Assembly: GCF_000002985.6 (NCBI RefSeq)
Contig: NC_003282.8
Span: 10,416,001-10,480,000, forward strand
Source: Caenorhabditis elegans
Lineage: Eukaryota; Nematoda; Chromadorea; Rhabditida; Rhabditidae
Reading direction: 5' to 3'
Length of the DNA: 64,000 bases
In this document: positions 26,201 through 38,431 of the stretch, one piece after another
Layout: every line of letters begins with the position of its first letter
How positions within the stretch are numbered: the first letter of the stretch is position 1
Notes under the pieces: model-generated
Seen by the model: only the letters and a program-made list of their open reading frames with translations
Database searches by the model: none
What the model was told of the DNA's origin: nothing
Translations under genes and position numbers: made by a program

Positions 26201-27714
26201 CAGTTTGTCATATCAGTTTGGCGGGGCATTTGAAGAGTACTCCAAATATAACCGATGTCGTTTGGCCTTGGCTGATTTTCAGTAGTGGTGCATTTGAAAT
26301 TTTTGGAGAAGCTGATGAGGAGGATAAACTAGGTTAGTTTTCATTTTTGGAAGATTGAAGGAATATATTTTTTATGGATTTCAAAAATTGAAACGTTTAA
26401 AAATATAAGTCACATCACTATGTTCTGCGTTGGTTTCAATCAGCTCCAAAAAACGTCCAGGTTTGTCCTCCAGCGTACGTCCCTACAACCTCTGCATTTG
26501 CAGTTAGCAAATGAAAAAATGTTCACTTTTATTTTGAAAGTAGGCGCAATACAGGAATACCTCAAAGATTTGTAGTAACTTTTGAGTCTGTTGTATAATT
26601 GATAGCACGCTTCTAATCAAAAGTCTTATTTAGGGACTGTCAGTAAATGCTCGTCAGCACCTCTGAACTGGGACGTCATTACTGATTCTTCGGTACAATG
26701 CTGGTTCAAAGTACGCAATTTTCTTAAGATCCAAAACTTTCATGAAAATATAATTTCCAGACAAGTATGATACCTGTATTCTTATTCTGTTACATGTTGG
26801 TCTCAAGTGTACTCCTTGTGAATTTGGTTACCGCACTCTTATCGTATGTTATCAGGGCGTAATGGAAAACTCCAAGAATAGAAAACCCAATGATAAAAGT
26901 TGAAATTTCCAGGAAAAAGTATGAAGATATTGACAAAGTTTCACATATTTACTGGAAATATAAACTGTATAGTCGGTTGATTGAGTGAGTTCAACTGAGG
27001 AAGAAAAAAAGCAAGACACATTATTTCCAGGTATGAAGAAAAATTATGGATTCCTGCACCACTCTCGTTGCTCTTTTACATTCTCAAAACTTTTTGCTTT
27101 TTTCTATCAAAAATTCCAATCATTGGAGTTATACCCAATTACTTTATGAAAATTTTACACATTTTCGAAGGGAAAGTATATGCAAAAGAAAGGAGGAAAA
27201 ATCGAAAATATGAAGCAGTAATGAATGGATTAATATCTAACCCGAATCGATGGGATGGTCCTACAGAAGATGAGAAAAAGTCAGTGGAATTAGTCAGAGA
27301 GCAAATGAGCATTTTGGTGAGTTTCCTGCAATATTTTTGTCTTTATTGGTTAACTGACACACGGTGAGCTATGTACACTCTAGTGTGAGACGTTCAATTT
27401 TAATTTTGATTATATCAGTAGATAGATAAATAAATTTTCGTAAAACTTCTATGGAAGAGCGGTTTTTGAAAGTTAATAGGGTTTTTGAGTAGGAGCCAAT
27501 TCACCGAGCATTGGCTGAGCATCTAACTCGTGGGAACGTAGTTTTTAATTACCCTACTGTACCTAACATTTGAAATTTCTACAATTTTCAGGAAGCTGAC
27601 CGTAAAAGGAAACGCCTCGAGACGGACCTCATTCGAACTAGATTTGAGGAGATTATGTCTGAAATTGAAAACACGAACCGGTTCAGAAGAATACGATCTC
27701 AAACAACGTTCTAG
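23209..27714 (+). CDS. TRPM-family cation channel, short form
   Basis: Sixteen exons starting at 23209, 23369, 23724, 23954, 24368, 24706, 24926, 25294, 25582, 25858, 26146, 26634, 26761, 26913, 27031 and 27592 join in phase to 725 residues. TRPM marks: a Cys-rich pre-membrane segment NFLSHPACQREIDFRW; a TM1 exon (FFLFFFFPPLFFLRGKQRIKK); the linker-TM2 exon FYTSPNAKYVIHTLFRLIYV; a pore exon with WPWLIFSSGAFEIFGEADEE; TM6 SVLLVNLVTALLSKKYE; and the TRP-helix-like VSHIYWKYKLYSRLIEYEE. A Lys/Arg-rich helix (EADRKRKRLETDLIRTRFEE) ends the protein. The ion-conducting core is complete, but only about 230 residues precede it, whereas typical TRPMs carry about 700 with MHR1-4. It is therefore either a truncated paralogue or missing upstream exons. 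The third-exon acceptor (TTTAAAG) is weak. Expected role: a plasma-membrane cation channel; selectivity is unknown. Confidence 0.88.
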
Positions 27715-27804
27715 CAATTTCGCGTGGAATTTATTATTTTAAACGAAACATTCAAAACGTGGAATAATATTGCACAACTTGAAAGTTTATGGAACATTAT
27801 TTCA

Positions 27805-27810
27805 AATAAA
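27805..27810 (+). terminator. Polyadenylation signal of the TRPM-like gene
   Basis: AATAAA lies about 90 bases past the TAG stop. The next gene's acceptor (GCACTCAG at 28036) is about 225 bases further on, within the spacing usual for worm operons. Confidence 0.6.
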
Positions 27811-28093
27811 GATGTATATTAAAAACTATCTTTTCGTGTTGTGTTGTTTTAGTTTTCAAATAGAATATGTGGAATCGCTAAAAGTAAGTTTTGTAAGGTG
27901 ATTGAAACTGGACACAAGGCGGGCGGGCGTTTTCATTGCTAAAACTTCAAAAAACAATTACAATTGTCGGCAGCATTTTTCATTGCAAATTATCTATTGT
28001 AAAACATTTTTGCATACTAATGTAATTTGCACTCAGATAGCAATCAAACTATTCGAGAAAGATCCGAATGAAGTTAACATATTGACTTCCTTA

Positions 28094-28584
28094 ATGAGAA
28101 CGGGAGATATTCCTAAATTTGTTTCCAAGACAACTAGAATGTACCGTATTCAAGTGAGTTAAAATTTTCGCCATGTAAGTAAAGTCCGCATTTCAGAACG
28201 AAGTTTGCAACAAAACTGAAATATTTCAATTTTCGATCGGAAATAAAGTTGTCAGCTGTCCTCTTTACGATGGGTTGGCTTTTCTTGACAATAATTCAAC
28301 ACATATTGTGCAATGTCCAACATATTGTGAAGTTTGCAAGAAAATGTTCATTTGTTCGAAAAGATCATTGACAGGTCAGTTTTTAGAACTTTGAAAAATC
28401 ACAATTTCTGTTTTCAGGAATCATCTACACACCGGATGGTCGCAAAAAAGATTCAATTGATTTTCAATATGGTTTTCTTGATCAACCTGTTGTTCGCGGC
28501 GTCGACTGGTCAATTTTTGTTGTGTATATTTTCATATTTGCCTTATGTGCAAATATTATAACTTTTGCGTTTTCAGATAATTAA
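28094..28584 (+). CDS. Small single-pass membrane protein, unknown function
   Basis: I do not recognise this family. Exons 28037-28153, 28197-28374 and 28418-28584 are joined by good donors and acceptors. The first ATG in frame (28094, MRTGDIPKFVSK) gives 134 residues. The frame is open back to the CACTCAG acceptor at 28036, so an upstream exon carrying the true start and a signal peptide is possible. The middle exon has six cysteines (NEVCNKTE, VSCPLYDG, IVQCPTYCEVCKKMFIC) and N-glycosylation sequons (NKT, NNST), which suggests an extracytoplasmic domain. The end is a hydrophobic segment (WSIFVVYIFIFALCANIITF) followed by SDN. It lies about 320 bases after the TRPM stop on the same strand, so it could be the second cistron of an operon. 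The start is the least certain part. Confidence 0.6.
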
Positions 28585-28770
28585 ATAATAAATAGTTTAT
28601 TCAATTAAACTTGAATACAGATCAAAGCAAGCACAAAACTCATGCACGGGAATAGACTTAATCACTGGAACTATGAGTTCTATTTTCGAAAAAAACAATC
28701 TAATTTAAAATTGATCAATTACGAACCTGTACAATACGGAGAGACACAAAAACACAGAAATGCAAAACAG

Positions 28771-30802
28771 TTAAACTTTAAAAGCTCCTGGACACATAGT
28801 GAGACCTTTCGAATAGAAATCAGAACCCGTATCAATTGATTCTTGAATCAGCTTTTTCCAACATTCCATTCCCATAACACCTCCAAACTTCTTGAAACTT
28901 TTCTCGACCCATTCGTTGTTAAGGTACGTACTACGGTAGAAATCTCCTGGGTCACAAGCCAGTGTAACAATCGTAAGACGATGCTTGATAGCAGATTTTC
29001 TGGCTCTGAAAATTGTGTTCATCAAGATTTGATAGCCAAGGTATACGCAAGGTATATTGATACGCTTGCGTAAACTAAACTATTAAAACATATTTTTTAA
29101 CGCAAAAATTTAAATGTACTAGTAAACGCTTAAGTCGTCAAAAGACAACGAATAAATACTCTAGACGGATTAGTTTGCAATGATGTCAGTTTGAATTACT
29201 TACTTGTTCTGATAGGCTTTGTAAAGAGAAACAAGGAAGTTGAGTGATGTTGACGGTCCCACATTATAACCTTTTTCATCGAGAATTCTCATTGTAGCTA
29301 CTGATGCAATATCAGGCATTTTCATGGCTTCATGGATTACATTTCTTGTTAAACTTGTTGTTTCTCCGTACCACACTGGTTCAATATCATATCCGTAACC
29401 AATTCCAGCAATCCCTGGAGGTGTCCAAATACCTGCACCAGATTGATTTGTGAATTTATGTCCAATTACATAATCGTAGAATAAAGAGTATTGAGAATCG
29501 GAGAGTACGACTTTTGTAGGTGCTCCATATCTAGCGACATATCTGCCAACTGACGAAATAGTTCCACCGGTTCCTGCTGAATGAACAAAGTAGTCAGGGA
29601 TTTTGACAATTTGCTCTTTGTCCTTTTTGAGTTGAACAATAATTTCATGATAGACATTTGTGGACTCAAAATAAAAGTCTCCACTTTCATGGAATTCTTC
29701 AGCTTTTTCAGCGTTTCCAAATTGATTCATGTAGAATCCGTGGTTTTTGTCGGCGAATTCCTTAGCTTTTGCATTGCGAAGAGCCACAGGAACCTGAAAC
29801 AAAGCAAAACTTACAATAATTTTTTTTATTTTTCTGCTTCTTTCTCGACATTTTCCAACTTTCTTAACAACGCTTCCCTCATCTTTAAAAATTTTAACGC
29901 GAAATTTCACACAATAAAAGTTGTTTCTCTATAAAGAAATTTTATAAGAAATTGGCGTTGAGTTGAATGAGAAAGTTTTGGGGTTAGAGTTCTTAAAAAC
30001 TGGAAAAACTTTGGCTAACTCAAAAAATTGGTCAATATTAAATGAAAATTAAACCAAAAATACTGTATGTGACTCTGTGTAAGTAGAAGAAGTACCTTGA
30101 TAATTTTTCCTCCGAAACTCTCAATTTGCTTGACTTTCTCCTTTTCCAAATTATCAGCAACGACAGCATAGTATGGGACATTGACTAAAGTACACATGTA
30201 GGCTTCAGCAGACCCAGTATTACCAGATGTTGAGTCGTAGACAGCGGATGTTTTTGAAGTCACTTTTCCTGGAAATTTTAAAATTTGCAGAAATTTTTTT
30301 TGAGAAATGTTATTTATTTAACGTTTCTGGACTAGCTTACTCATAGCTCTCATACTCATAGCTTAGCAGTAAAAAACCTGCAGAATATAAGTTTTCGCAG
30401 ATACACTGTACTTCACCAATTAAATAACATACTAACCTTCTGTAATAGCCCAAAGAAGAAGAGCCCATGCAAATCTGTGCTTCAACGTTCTCGTAGCTGT
30501 GGCAGTTTCATTTTTGAAGAAAATGTCGGCGTTCGGGAAACCAGGGGGACTGAATTTTGTCATTGGTGTGTGTCCCATCTTTCGTCGTTCATTCCATAAT
30601 TTTTGAATTGCTCCGAGCCTCCATTTTGCTTCATCTAAAAATATTTTATGTTTATTGAATTAAAAAGACCTTGAGAAAAAAAAAACTAACAATCAGGTAC
30701 AGCATCCTCATTCGGAATTCGACTTTCAGAAATTTTTGTTATATCTTCTGCAAGGCAACTTGCGGATATGCTCAGAAACAGAGCCAGAAGAAGTAGTTTC
30801 AT
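28771..30802 (-). CDS. Secreted cysteine-synthase-like (PALP-fold) protein, copy 1
   Basis: Five exons (30691-30802, 30437-30634, 30096-30268, 29204-29793, 28771-29005) give 435 residues. The N-terminus is a clear signal peptide (MKLLLLALFLSISASCLA), unlike cytosolic cysteine synthases. The fold-type II PLP enzyme marks are present: FKNETATATRTLKHRFAWAL, where K would be the PLP lysine (family form NP.GS.KDR); a phosphate/substrate loop STSGNTGSAEAY; AGTGGTISSVGRYV; TPPGIAGIGYGYD; and near the end GPSTSLNFLVSLYKAYQ with IVTLACDPGDFYRSTYL. The usual KDR is KHR and the usual E-P before TSGNTG is replaced. It may be an active lyase or synthase in the secretory pathway or lysosome-like space, or a binding protein; the reaction cannot be named. 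A diverged paralogue lies 4 kb upstream. Confidence 0.9.
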
Positions 30803-33800
30803 GGCTGAAAACGATGAATTAAATTTGTGATTGATGTATCAATTGGAATTTTCTTTTATAAGTCCGGGGTCACGCCCACAAGTACAGTAGGAAGATTGAA
30901 ATTTCGAACGCAATGAAGAGCATGACCACGCCCACAAATTAATGAAAGAGCACAGTTTCCGGAGTCAAACAACTATTATAGTATACATGGTTCATGGAGT
31001 GTTTAGAAAGTGAACTTTATAAAAAACTTGAAATGAAAAGTAAACATTAAAAAAATAAGTGATGCGACTATTTATGAATCTAAGTTTTCTTTTTGCAAGA
31101 GTTCCGGTTTCAATGATAAGCTGATCAAAATTAAACTCATTTCTTATATGACTTGAAATGATACTCATTTTGAAATAGTGCTTCAAAACAAAAAATAATA
31201 CCTGGACAATACAAAATTCTCTAATTTTTGAAATGTAGAAATTAAATTTTTCTTAAACTCTGCTAAATGTCATAGGAAGCTTTCTATTCAAAAAATTGCG
31301 CGTAAAAGGATATTTTCTAAAATAATATATAGTAAATTTAAGGTTGGTAAAAAGAACTGAAAGATAACTTTTTCATGAGACTGTCTGTCCGCGTGCAAGG
31401 CGATATATGCCTGCCCCGTGCCTACTGCCAAAATACACGATAATCCATTTTTAAGTTTCAGTCGAAATTTAAACGCTAGAGAGTTTCAAAACCTTCTCGG
31501 CAATTCGGCACCACTTTTATACAAACTTTCCGCACTTTTAATATATATAAGGCTCGAACATTTTTATTATATTGAATTTCCCATAATTGTTTAGAAATAA
31601 ATCCGCCAGTCCCAAAATTGTTGCATAAATTTGGATATGAAGGTTATTTGCAAAACGATAAAAATCTTTGAAGACACTGAATAAACGAATAACACCCAGA
31701 TTTGGATCTTCCTGTGGAGATTTGAAAGTTCCCCAGAAAACCTAAAAAACAAAAATATAAAATCATGGTTACAGTAGCCTGAGCTACCCTCCAAGTGTTC
31801 TTTTCCTTGCAACTAATGCTTTTAAAGCACAATAAAGATTCGTTCGTTAATTTCTTTGTTTTACGTATTTTGTTCAGTCCAAGTAAACCAAGAATCGGAG
31901 CTGATCACTGATGTCTGGTTGTCTCTAGATCAGTTTCTTGCCATTTTTCTAAAAATGTCAAGTCAAAAAAATTTTGATTTGAATTTAGATTCCGGAAACC
32001 GGAAGCAGTTTATACTAAGATGATTTGATTTAATTAAAACTACTACATACACTACGGCTTCTCAAATTTTGTTTCAAATCGCATCATCTTCTGAAATGAT
32101 ATCATTTTGAAGCGGTATACAAATTAAAATGAAGCATGTAGGTCAAATGATGTCATATCTTTCTTGCACCTTTGTCTTAATTCATTTTAAACTCATAGAA
32201 ATTATTGAAGAGATTAGTCTGGAAAAGTATGATGTGTTACTGCTTTCAAACAAAAGATTTGCCAATTGTAAGAGAACAAGGAAATAAACAAAAAAGAACA
32301 ATTTCAGTACGTCAAGAGGTTTAAATGTTGCAAATTAATTAATTTGATTGCAGAAAAACATCTGTTCGTTTTCAATCTAGAGTAAAGGTTTTAAATTTTG
32401 ACTACATTACTTTCTAGAAATTTAAGAGTTTTTAAAAATTTAACTCAATTTTGTTCAGATTTTTCACCCGAAAATTACAATTTGTCGAAAACTATTTATA
32501 CAAACACTCACAAAATGAGTTTAATTTATTATTTTTAAAAAGTGAAAATTTGTATATCCAAAAAAGGAAATCCATAAGTTGCTGAAAAAAGACAACTGCT
32601 GGGTTTTTGGCAAAATGCATCTCCCGAACTATGCGGACAAATATTTTTTGCCGCACATCTCTGGTTTGAACATTGAAAAAGCTCCAAAATTGCTATAGCC
32701 TCGAAAGAAACCAACCAAAAAAAACTTTGATTGAAATTTTTAAAAAATCTAAACTGTTTCATTATGATATTCGGTCATTTTTAATTTTTGTAAATGAACA
32801 TATTTAGGAAAATTATTCACTGTTTCACATTTAAATTAAAAATAATTTACCATTACGTTTAAGTTATGGGACGCTTTGAAGATGTACAATCATATTTGTA
32901 TCTACCGAGAAAGCTATCTGCGAAAAAAACGGAACTGTTCATTTAGCTCTGCCCTTAAAGAAACTTGCATCGATTAATAGATTTATATCTTGTTTCAAAC
33001 AACCTTCAAACATTTTTAAGCCACTTTTGCTAATACTCATTTGTCTTTAAGTTTAAAATAAACCATGATGCGCGGGCGTTTTTTCAATTATTAAGAAGAG
33101 TGATGTCAGTTGAAGTTGATTTTTTAGGGCCTGGAACAAAAAAAATCAATTTTGAAAACTAGTGATGCGCATATCTATATATTTTTAACAATGTATGCAT
33201 TTAATGTTTAATTCCTGTGAAAAAAATTGAACAAAAAAGGTACCAAAAATATTCATGCAATCTATTAATTCCAAAAATCTAATTTAGGAGCCGGTTGTTT
33301 GTCTATAACTTTCTCTCACCCAACTTTACGTGCCAAGCTTATTTATTTCGAGATTAGCAAAAATTTTATCAAACTTGAACCAAACTTAGACGCAGCTATC
33401 AAATCTTGCACCAGTTTTGACCAAGGTTCACTAACTGTTCAAATTGTAATTGCGGACTAGAAATTTGTCACATTCATCTAAATCGGTTCCACCAAATCTC
33501 GATGAATGCTCTGAAATGTGACCTTTAGATTTGATCGAATCATTTTTTTGCAGCATGATGCTCATTACCAAAAAATGTGGTGCCTAAAGTTCCATCACAC
33601 TTTTCCAGATTTTTGCTTCTTATCGGAAATTTAAATTAAATCAAGAAACGCGCGCATTTCCTACTGTAGATAGATTAAGAATTGACATCATTTTGCTTCT
33701 TTTTTTTTTTTTGAAATCGAAAATAGGTTTCACCGAGCACTTTTAATCCTAATCTTACGAAAAATTTTGGGTTCAAAGGATAGTCATGGAAACTAGACAA

Positions 33801-34807
33801 ACATAAAAGTGGGAGGAAGATTAAGAAAAACAATAGATTTGTACCTGATGTGCCAAATAATTATGATTAGGATAAAAGAAGAGGATGGAAACTACTAATA
33901 ATTGTATGAAAAGAGAATGGATATAGATGAGAAGAACGGGTTTAAGCTTATGAAGAGATATCTGAAGAAGATAAATTGAATAAAACGGTGTGAACCCTTG
34001 ATCTTATCGCTTTCAATAAATACTAGGTTGATATTAAATTAGAAAATTGGAAGGTATTAAAGTTGAGAAATCAAAAATCTATAGTCGATTTGATCTTTAA
34101 AAAAGTAAAATATTTTCGGAAAAATAAATAAGAAAATCTAATAATTTTGAAAGAACTATTTAATTAATTTTCTTACTATTAGTTTTCCCAAAATACCATG
34201 CCTGCTTCATTCTTACTATTTTTAATTAATAGCATGAGCATATAGCATGAGGTAACATTTTAATACCACCAATTTTCAGAAAATAGATAGTACGTAGGTA
34301 CATAGGCAGATAGGCATGAGACAATCTAAAGCTTCACCCTACAGTTGTCTAGTTACTGAAAAACTCCATGGTAGTAATTTTACATTTTACCAAAATCCTA
34401 AAGACTCTAACAAATATGGAATAAACATAAAAAGCGAAACTTTATATGAATTCTGGATCCTTATCCCCATTCTGCTTTTATAGATTTTCCGTTATCTGGT
34501 TGACCTGGCAACATGATCGTGCCAATAGACACGTACATTTGCATATCGACCGTTTCTTGCTTGTAGACCCGTTCTTTCGATGAATTATGATGTCATTTCA
34601 AAGAATCTTTGGTGCACTGTTTGGTGGAGACGCACGTAGATTCTCACTTCAGTAAAGGTTTTCATGGAGAATCATCAGTTTAAATTTGGGTATTTATATT
34701 TATAATATTTAGTTCAACACGAGTAAATATTAAACACTTAATATTATTCATTGTTCAAAAAAATTTAGATAAATTGCCAAACTTAAAAAAACAACATAAT
34801 TAAGGCA
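30803..34807. other. 4 kb region between the two cysteine-synthase-like genes
   Basis: Mostly AT-rich spacer. It contains the promoter of copy 1, a CAGGCA-type motif patch (31393-31425 and 34289-34316), an isolated open frame at 31552-31743 (-) and two copies of CTGTTTCA on the plus strand near 32754 and 32821. I see no convincing gene. Confidence 0.5.
31552..31743 (-). pseudogene. Isolated exon-like open frame
   Basis: Reading leftward after a TTTTTTTAG acceptor, the frame VFWGTFKSPQEDPNLGVIRL continues through YRFANNLHIQIYATILGLAD and stops at TAA after FEPYIY. It has codon-like composition, but I find no upstream exon with a good donor in phase and no family resemblance. It could be the last exon of a short or decayed gene, or chance. 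Confidence 0.22.
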
Positions 34808-37098
34808 TCATGAACACATTGTGAGTCCATTCAAATAGAAATTGGATCCCGTATCGATAGATTCTTGTATTAACTTCTTCCAACATTCCATTGCAGTCAC
34901 ACCGCCAACATAATTTAAATGTGTATCAACCCATCCGTCATCTAGGTAAGTGCTATGATAAAAATCTCCGGGATCACCAGCCAAAGTTGCAATTGTAAGC
35001 TGATATTCATTGTTGGATGATTTTTGTCTGTATCAAATTCTTTTTTCAGGAAACTTGCCAAAGAAATAAACTTACTTTGTTTGATATGCTTTGTAAAGGC
35101 AAACCAAAAAATTGAGAGATGTTGATGCACCGGCATTATATCCCATTTCATTAAGAATTCTCATGGCGGCAACTGTTGCAATATCAGGCATCTTCATAGC
35201 TTCATTTATTACATTTTTTGTTAAACTTGTTGTTTCTCCATACTGTATTGGTACAATATCATATCCATATCCTGTTCCAGCAATTCCTGGAGCTCTCCAG
35301 ACTTTTTCTCCAGTTTGATTTGTGAACTTGTTTCCAATTACATAATCATAGTAAACCGAAAATTGTGAATCAGCAAGAACAACTTTTGTAGGTAAACCAT
35401 ATTTGACTACATATCTTCCAACCGATGATACAGTTCCACCAGTGCCAGCAGGATGAACAAAGAAATCAGGTACCTTTGAAGTTTGCTTCTCATTGTCTTT
35501 CAATTGGACAAGAATTTCATGGAAGACATTAGAAGACTCATAATTAATAAAATCTCCACTTTCATGAAACTCTTCAGCGAGTGCAGCGTTTTTTTGTTGG
35601 TTTATATAAAAGCCATTGTTTTCAATAGCAAATTCGTTGCTTTTTGTAGTTCGGAGAGCAGTTGGTACCTGGAAGTTTTTTTATTAAACACTATTTCATT
35701 AACAAAAATTCTGGAACAATTTTTTTAAAAAATTAATAAAACATATTAAGACCATATTCTTTACTAGTCAGTCAGAAGAAGAAGAAGAATGAAATTAGGT
35801 TTTAGATTCTCTACTAATTTTTTTTAACTTTTGAAACTTGAATTCCCAGCCAAGATCTCACAGAAAAAAATGTACATGTGGAGCTAACGTCATAATTAAA
35901 ATAAAAAACAAACAAGCGGAACAAAAGGATATTCCATATTCAAAAATTATTATTGATAGATAAGAACAGCGCTGTCATGGGGGACGGCCAGGGCTGTCTT
36001 TTTTTGTTGATTTTCCGATATTTGCCTTTTTTGGTGAGCATGGTTTTTTGGTGTTTTGAACTCTAGAAAGTTTCTTGATGAGACGTGAGCAGTGAAATAC
36101 ATATGGAATGTAAACACTGTGAAGAAAAAATAATTTGAACATTTTGTTAGTTGAAAATACTATTCGAACTATCGTAGTATTTAAGTTACCGTATTTCCTC
36201 TATTAGTCTTGCATGCAATACTAATAGAGACTGCAAGACTAATTTTCGATTGGTCCGTAAGGGTGCAAGACTAATAAAGGCTGCAAGACTAATAGAGGAA
36301 ATACGGTATACATGTTTGAACAACTCAAGCTAATCAAAAACAAAAGCGAATAGAATATTGACCGACAATGTAGATACTCCATTTTAATATTCAATATTTA
36401 GTTTTTTATTAAGTTTTTCTAAAACTTGCATCATAGACATTAGTATCACCGAAGAAATTTTCCCTAGACTTTTTAAACAATATAAAACGTTTTACGTAAA
36501 AGAATGTAAATTACCATTACCTTTATAACTTTTCCACCAAATTTCTCAATGTTATCAATTTTCTCTTGTTCACATTCCTCAGAAACTACGGCGAAATACG
36601 GAATCCCGACTAAAGTGCACATATAAGCTTCTGCAGATCCCATGTTTCCCGATGTTGCATCATAGACAGCTGATGTTTTTGATGTGACTTTCCCTGTAAT
36701 CGAATACAAAATATAAAAATATAAAAGGTGTTGCATATAAAACCGTACCTTCAACAATTGCCCAAAGCAATAGAGCCCACGCAAATCTGTGTTTCAAAGT
36801 TCTTGTGGCGGAAACTGTTTCATTTTTGAAGAATATATCAGTATTCGGAAAACCTGGTGGACTGAACTTCACCAACGGAGTGTGACCCATTTTTCGACGT
36901 TCTTCCCACATTTTATGTATTGCTTCCAGCCTCCATTTTGATTCATCTGGAAAGAATTTTGAATTGAAAAAAAAAAAGTAGAAGCTTACCGTCTGAAACA
37001 ATATCTTCATTTGGAATTTCATTGTGAGAAATTTGTGTTAGATCGTCAGCAACAGAAAACGGAAGTAGACACGATATTAATATGATCAAAATACGCAT
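34808..37098 (-). CDS. Secreted cysteine-synthase-like (PALP-fold) protein, copy 2
   Basis: The exon pattern matches copy 1: signal-peptide exon, TLKHR exon, TSGN exon, large C-terminal exon and last exon, so the two are duplicates. The N-terminus MRILIILISCLLPFSVA is a signal peptide. Conserved stretches include KMGHTPLVKFSPPGFPNTDI, TRTLKHRFAWALLLWAI, AGTGGTVSSVGRYVVKYG, APGIAGTGYGYD and ATLAGDPGDFYHSTYLDDGW; it ends in TMCS. One difference stands out: the phosphate-binding loop is ATSGNMGSAEAY, with Met for the Thr of the near-universal GNTG. The third intron (about 35670-36520) carries an inverted-repeat element. The product is probably secreted or luminal. Whether it binds PLP productively is unclear. 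Confidence 0.88.
36187..36308. mobile_element. Short palindromic MITE-like element in an intron
   Basis: The ends are TACCGTATTTCCTCTATTAG and its perfect reverse complement. Inside, GCAAGACTAATA recurs in both orientations (about four copies). At 122 bp and non-coding, it lies in an intron of the second cysteine-synthase-like gene. It looks like a compact, self-complementary DNA-transposon derivative. Confidence 0.8.
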
Positions 37099-38431
37099 TC
37101 TGGAAAATAAATCAAAATTCAATTAAACTAGAATTTTTTAAAAAGTTGAGGAGTATAACTGTATTCAAGAAAAACGTTCTACAAAGTTAAGATTACTTTG
37201 AAATTGCATTAATTCATAAAGATGATGAACAAGTGGAAATATAATTCAGACGATCGGTTGAATTTTATATCAAGAATGTTGTTAATATTTTATAAAACTG
37301 ACAGTCAACCGAAGAAAAATCGACGGTCGTACTTCCGGTCCCTAGATGGCCCGTTTTTTTTGATTTACCGGTTTTCTGACGGCCCAACGACGGACCGGCC
37401 AATCAAAAACAATTAATCAAACTTTCATTCAAATCGAAAATTTTCAGAAAATAATATTGCTTCTTCCTATATTAAAAAATAACACAAAATATTTCATTGA
37501 AAGGAGAAGTAAAAAAGAACAGAAAAACATTCTTGTTCAATGATAAAGTTATCAGTGTGTGGCGATAGGATGTTTCAAACGACTTTTAAAGATGATATGA
37601 CATGAGAGGCCAAAAATCACAATGATCATTGTCAATTTCCTGTTAAGAATTAGTTAGACCAACATGAAGATTTCAAGTCTAGGAATTTGTGTCAAGATAA
37701 CAGAAAAGTCTATTTTTAACCAATGGCTTGAATTTAGATTAGGAATGACAAAATGGATTTTTTTCTCTTTATCTGATGATTATGAAACTGATCTTTGAAA
37801 TTTCTGTTGTATGTTTGAAATAAGTAAACGGTTAAACACTTAATCGGGGTACCTCGTAACATTATGGACGAACGATGCACAAACCGCCAACTAACTGTGA
37901 CAAAGGTGGATTAGCGAAACTTTTTTTATAGTTCTTGATAATTTATGATTTTTAAGCACGTTTTTTAACAATAGCGTTAACACCTGAATTTTATTTTGTT
38001 TTTAAATTATTGGAAAGGCTAGCCTCTCTGATGAAATAATTTTGCATTATTTGAAGAAAATTTGAAACAGACATTAATTTTAGCTAGATTGTTTTATTCA
38101 GTCTGTTTAAAATTCCGGTAAAAAATCTTTTTTTTTACTTTTTAAACTATTAGGTGCCCACTTATTTTTATAATATAGTATGTTTTGGAAAAAAGGAAAA
38201 AAAACCGACTTCGAGCGATCGAACCCAAGTTTTAAGCAGAAAACAATTAACCTTTCCACTAAAATTTCAACACGCCGTAGCTTTGCTCACAGTTGAAACT
38301 AGTTTAAGAAAATTATATATGTATTTGAAATTATCGTAAAAAAGAAAACATTGTCTGATTTGAAATTTTGAAAAATGGTCGAAAATGAGACTTTTAGTCT
38401 TGATTGACTTCAAGGGTTGATCGGATTCTCT
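37099..38431. other. Intergenic spacer
   Basis: This lies between the start of cysteine-synthase-like copy 2 and the 3' end of the chemoreceptor. It holds a small GC-rich patch near 37318-37400 (cgacggtcg, gacggaccggcc) and a weakly tRNA-like stretch near 38200-38270 that I rejected. No gene is seen. Confidence 0.55.

Noticed and set aside
38200-38290. tRNA-like sequence on the minus strand (GGGTTCGATC box and CTGCTTA loop)
   Set aside because: The T-stem does not pair, the acceptor stem is absent and the anticodon stem is marginal. At best it is a decayed tRNA-like repeat.
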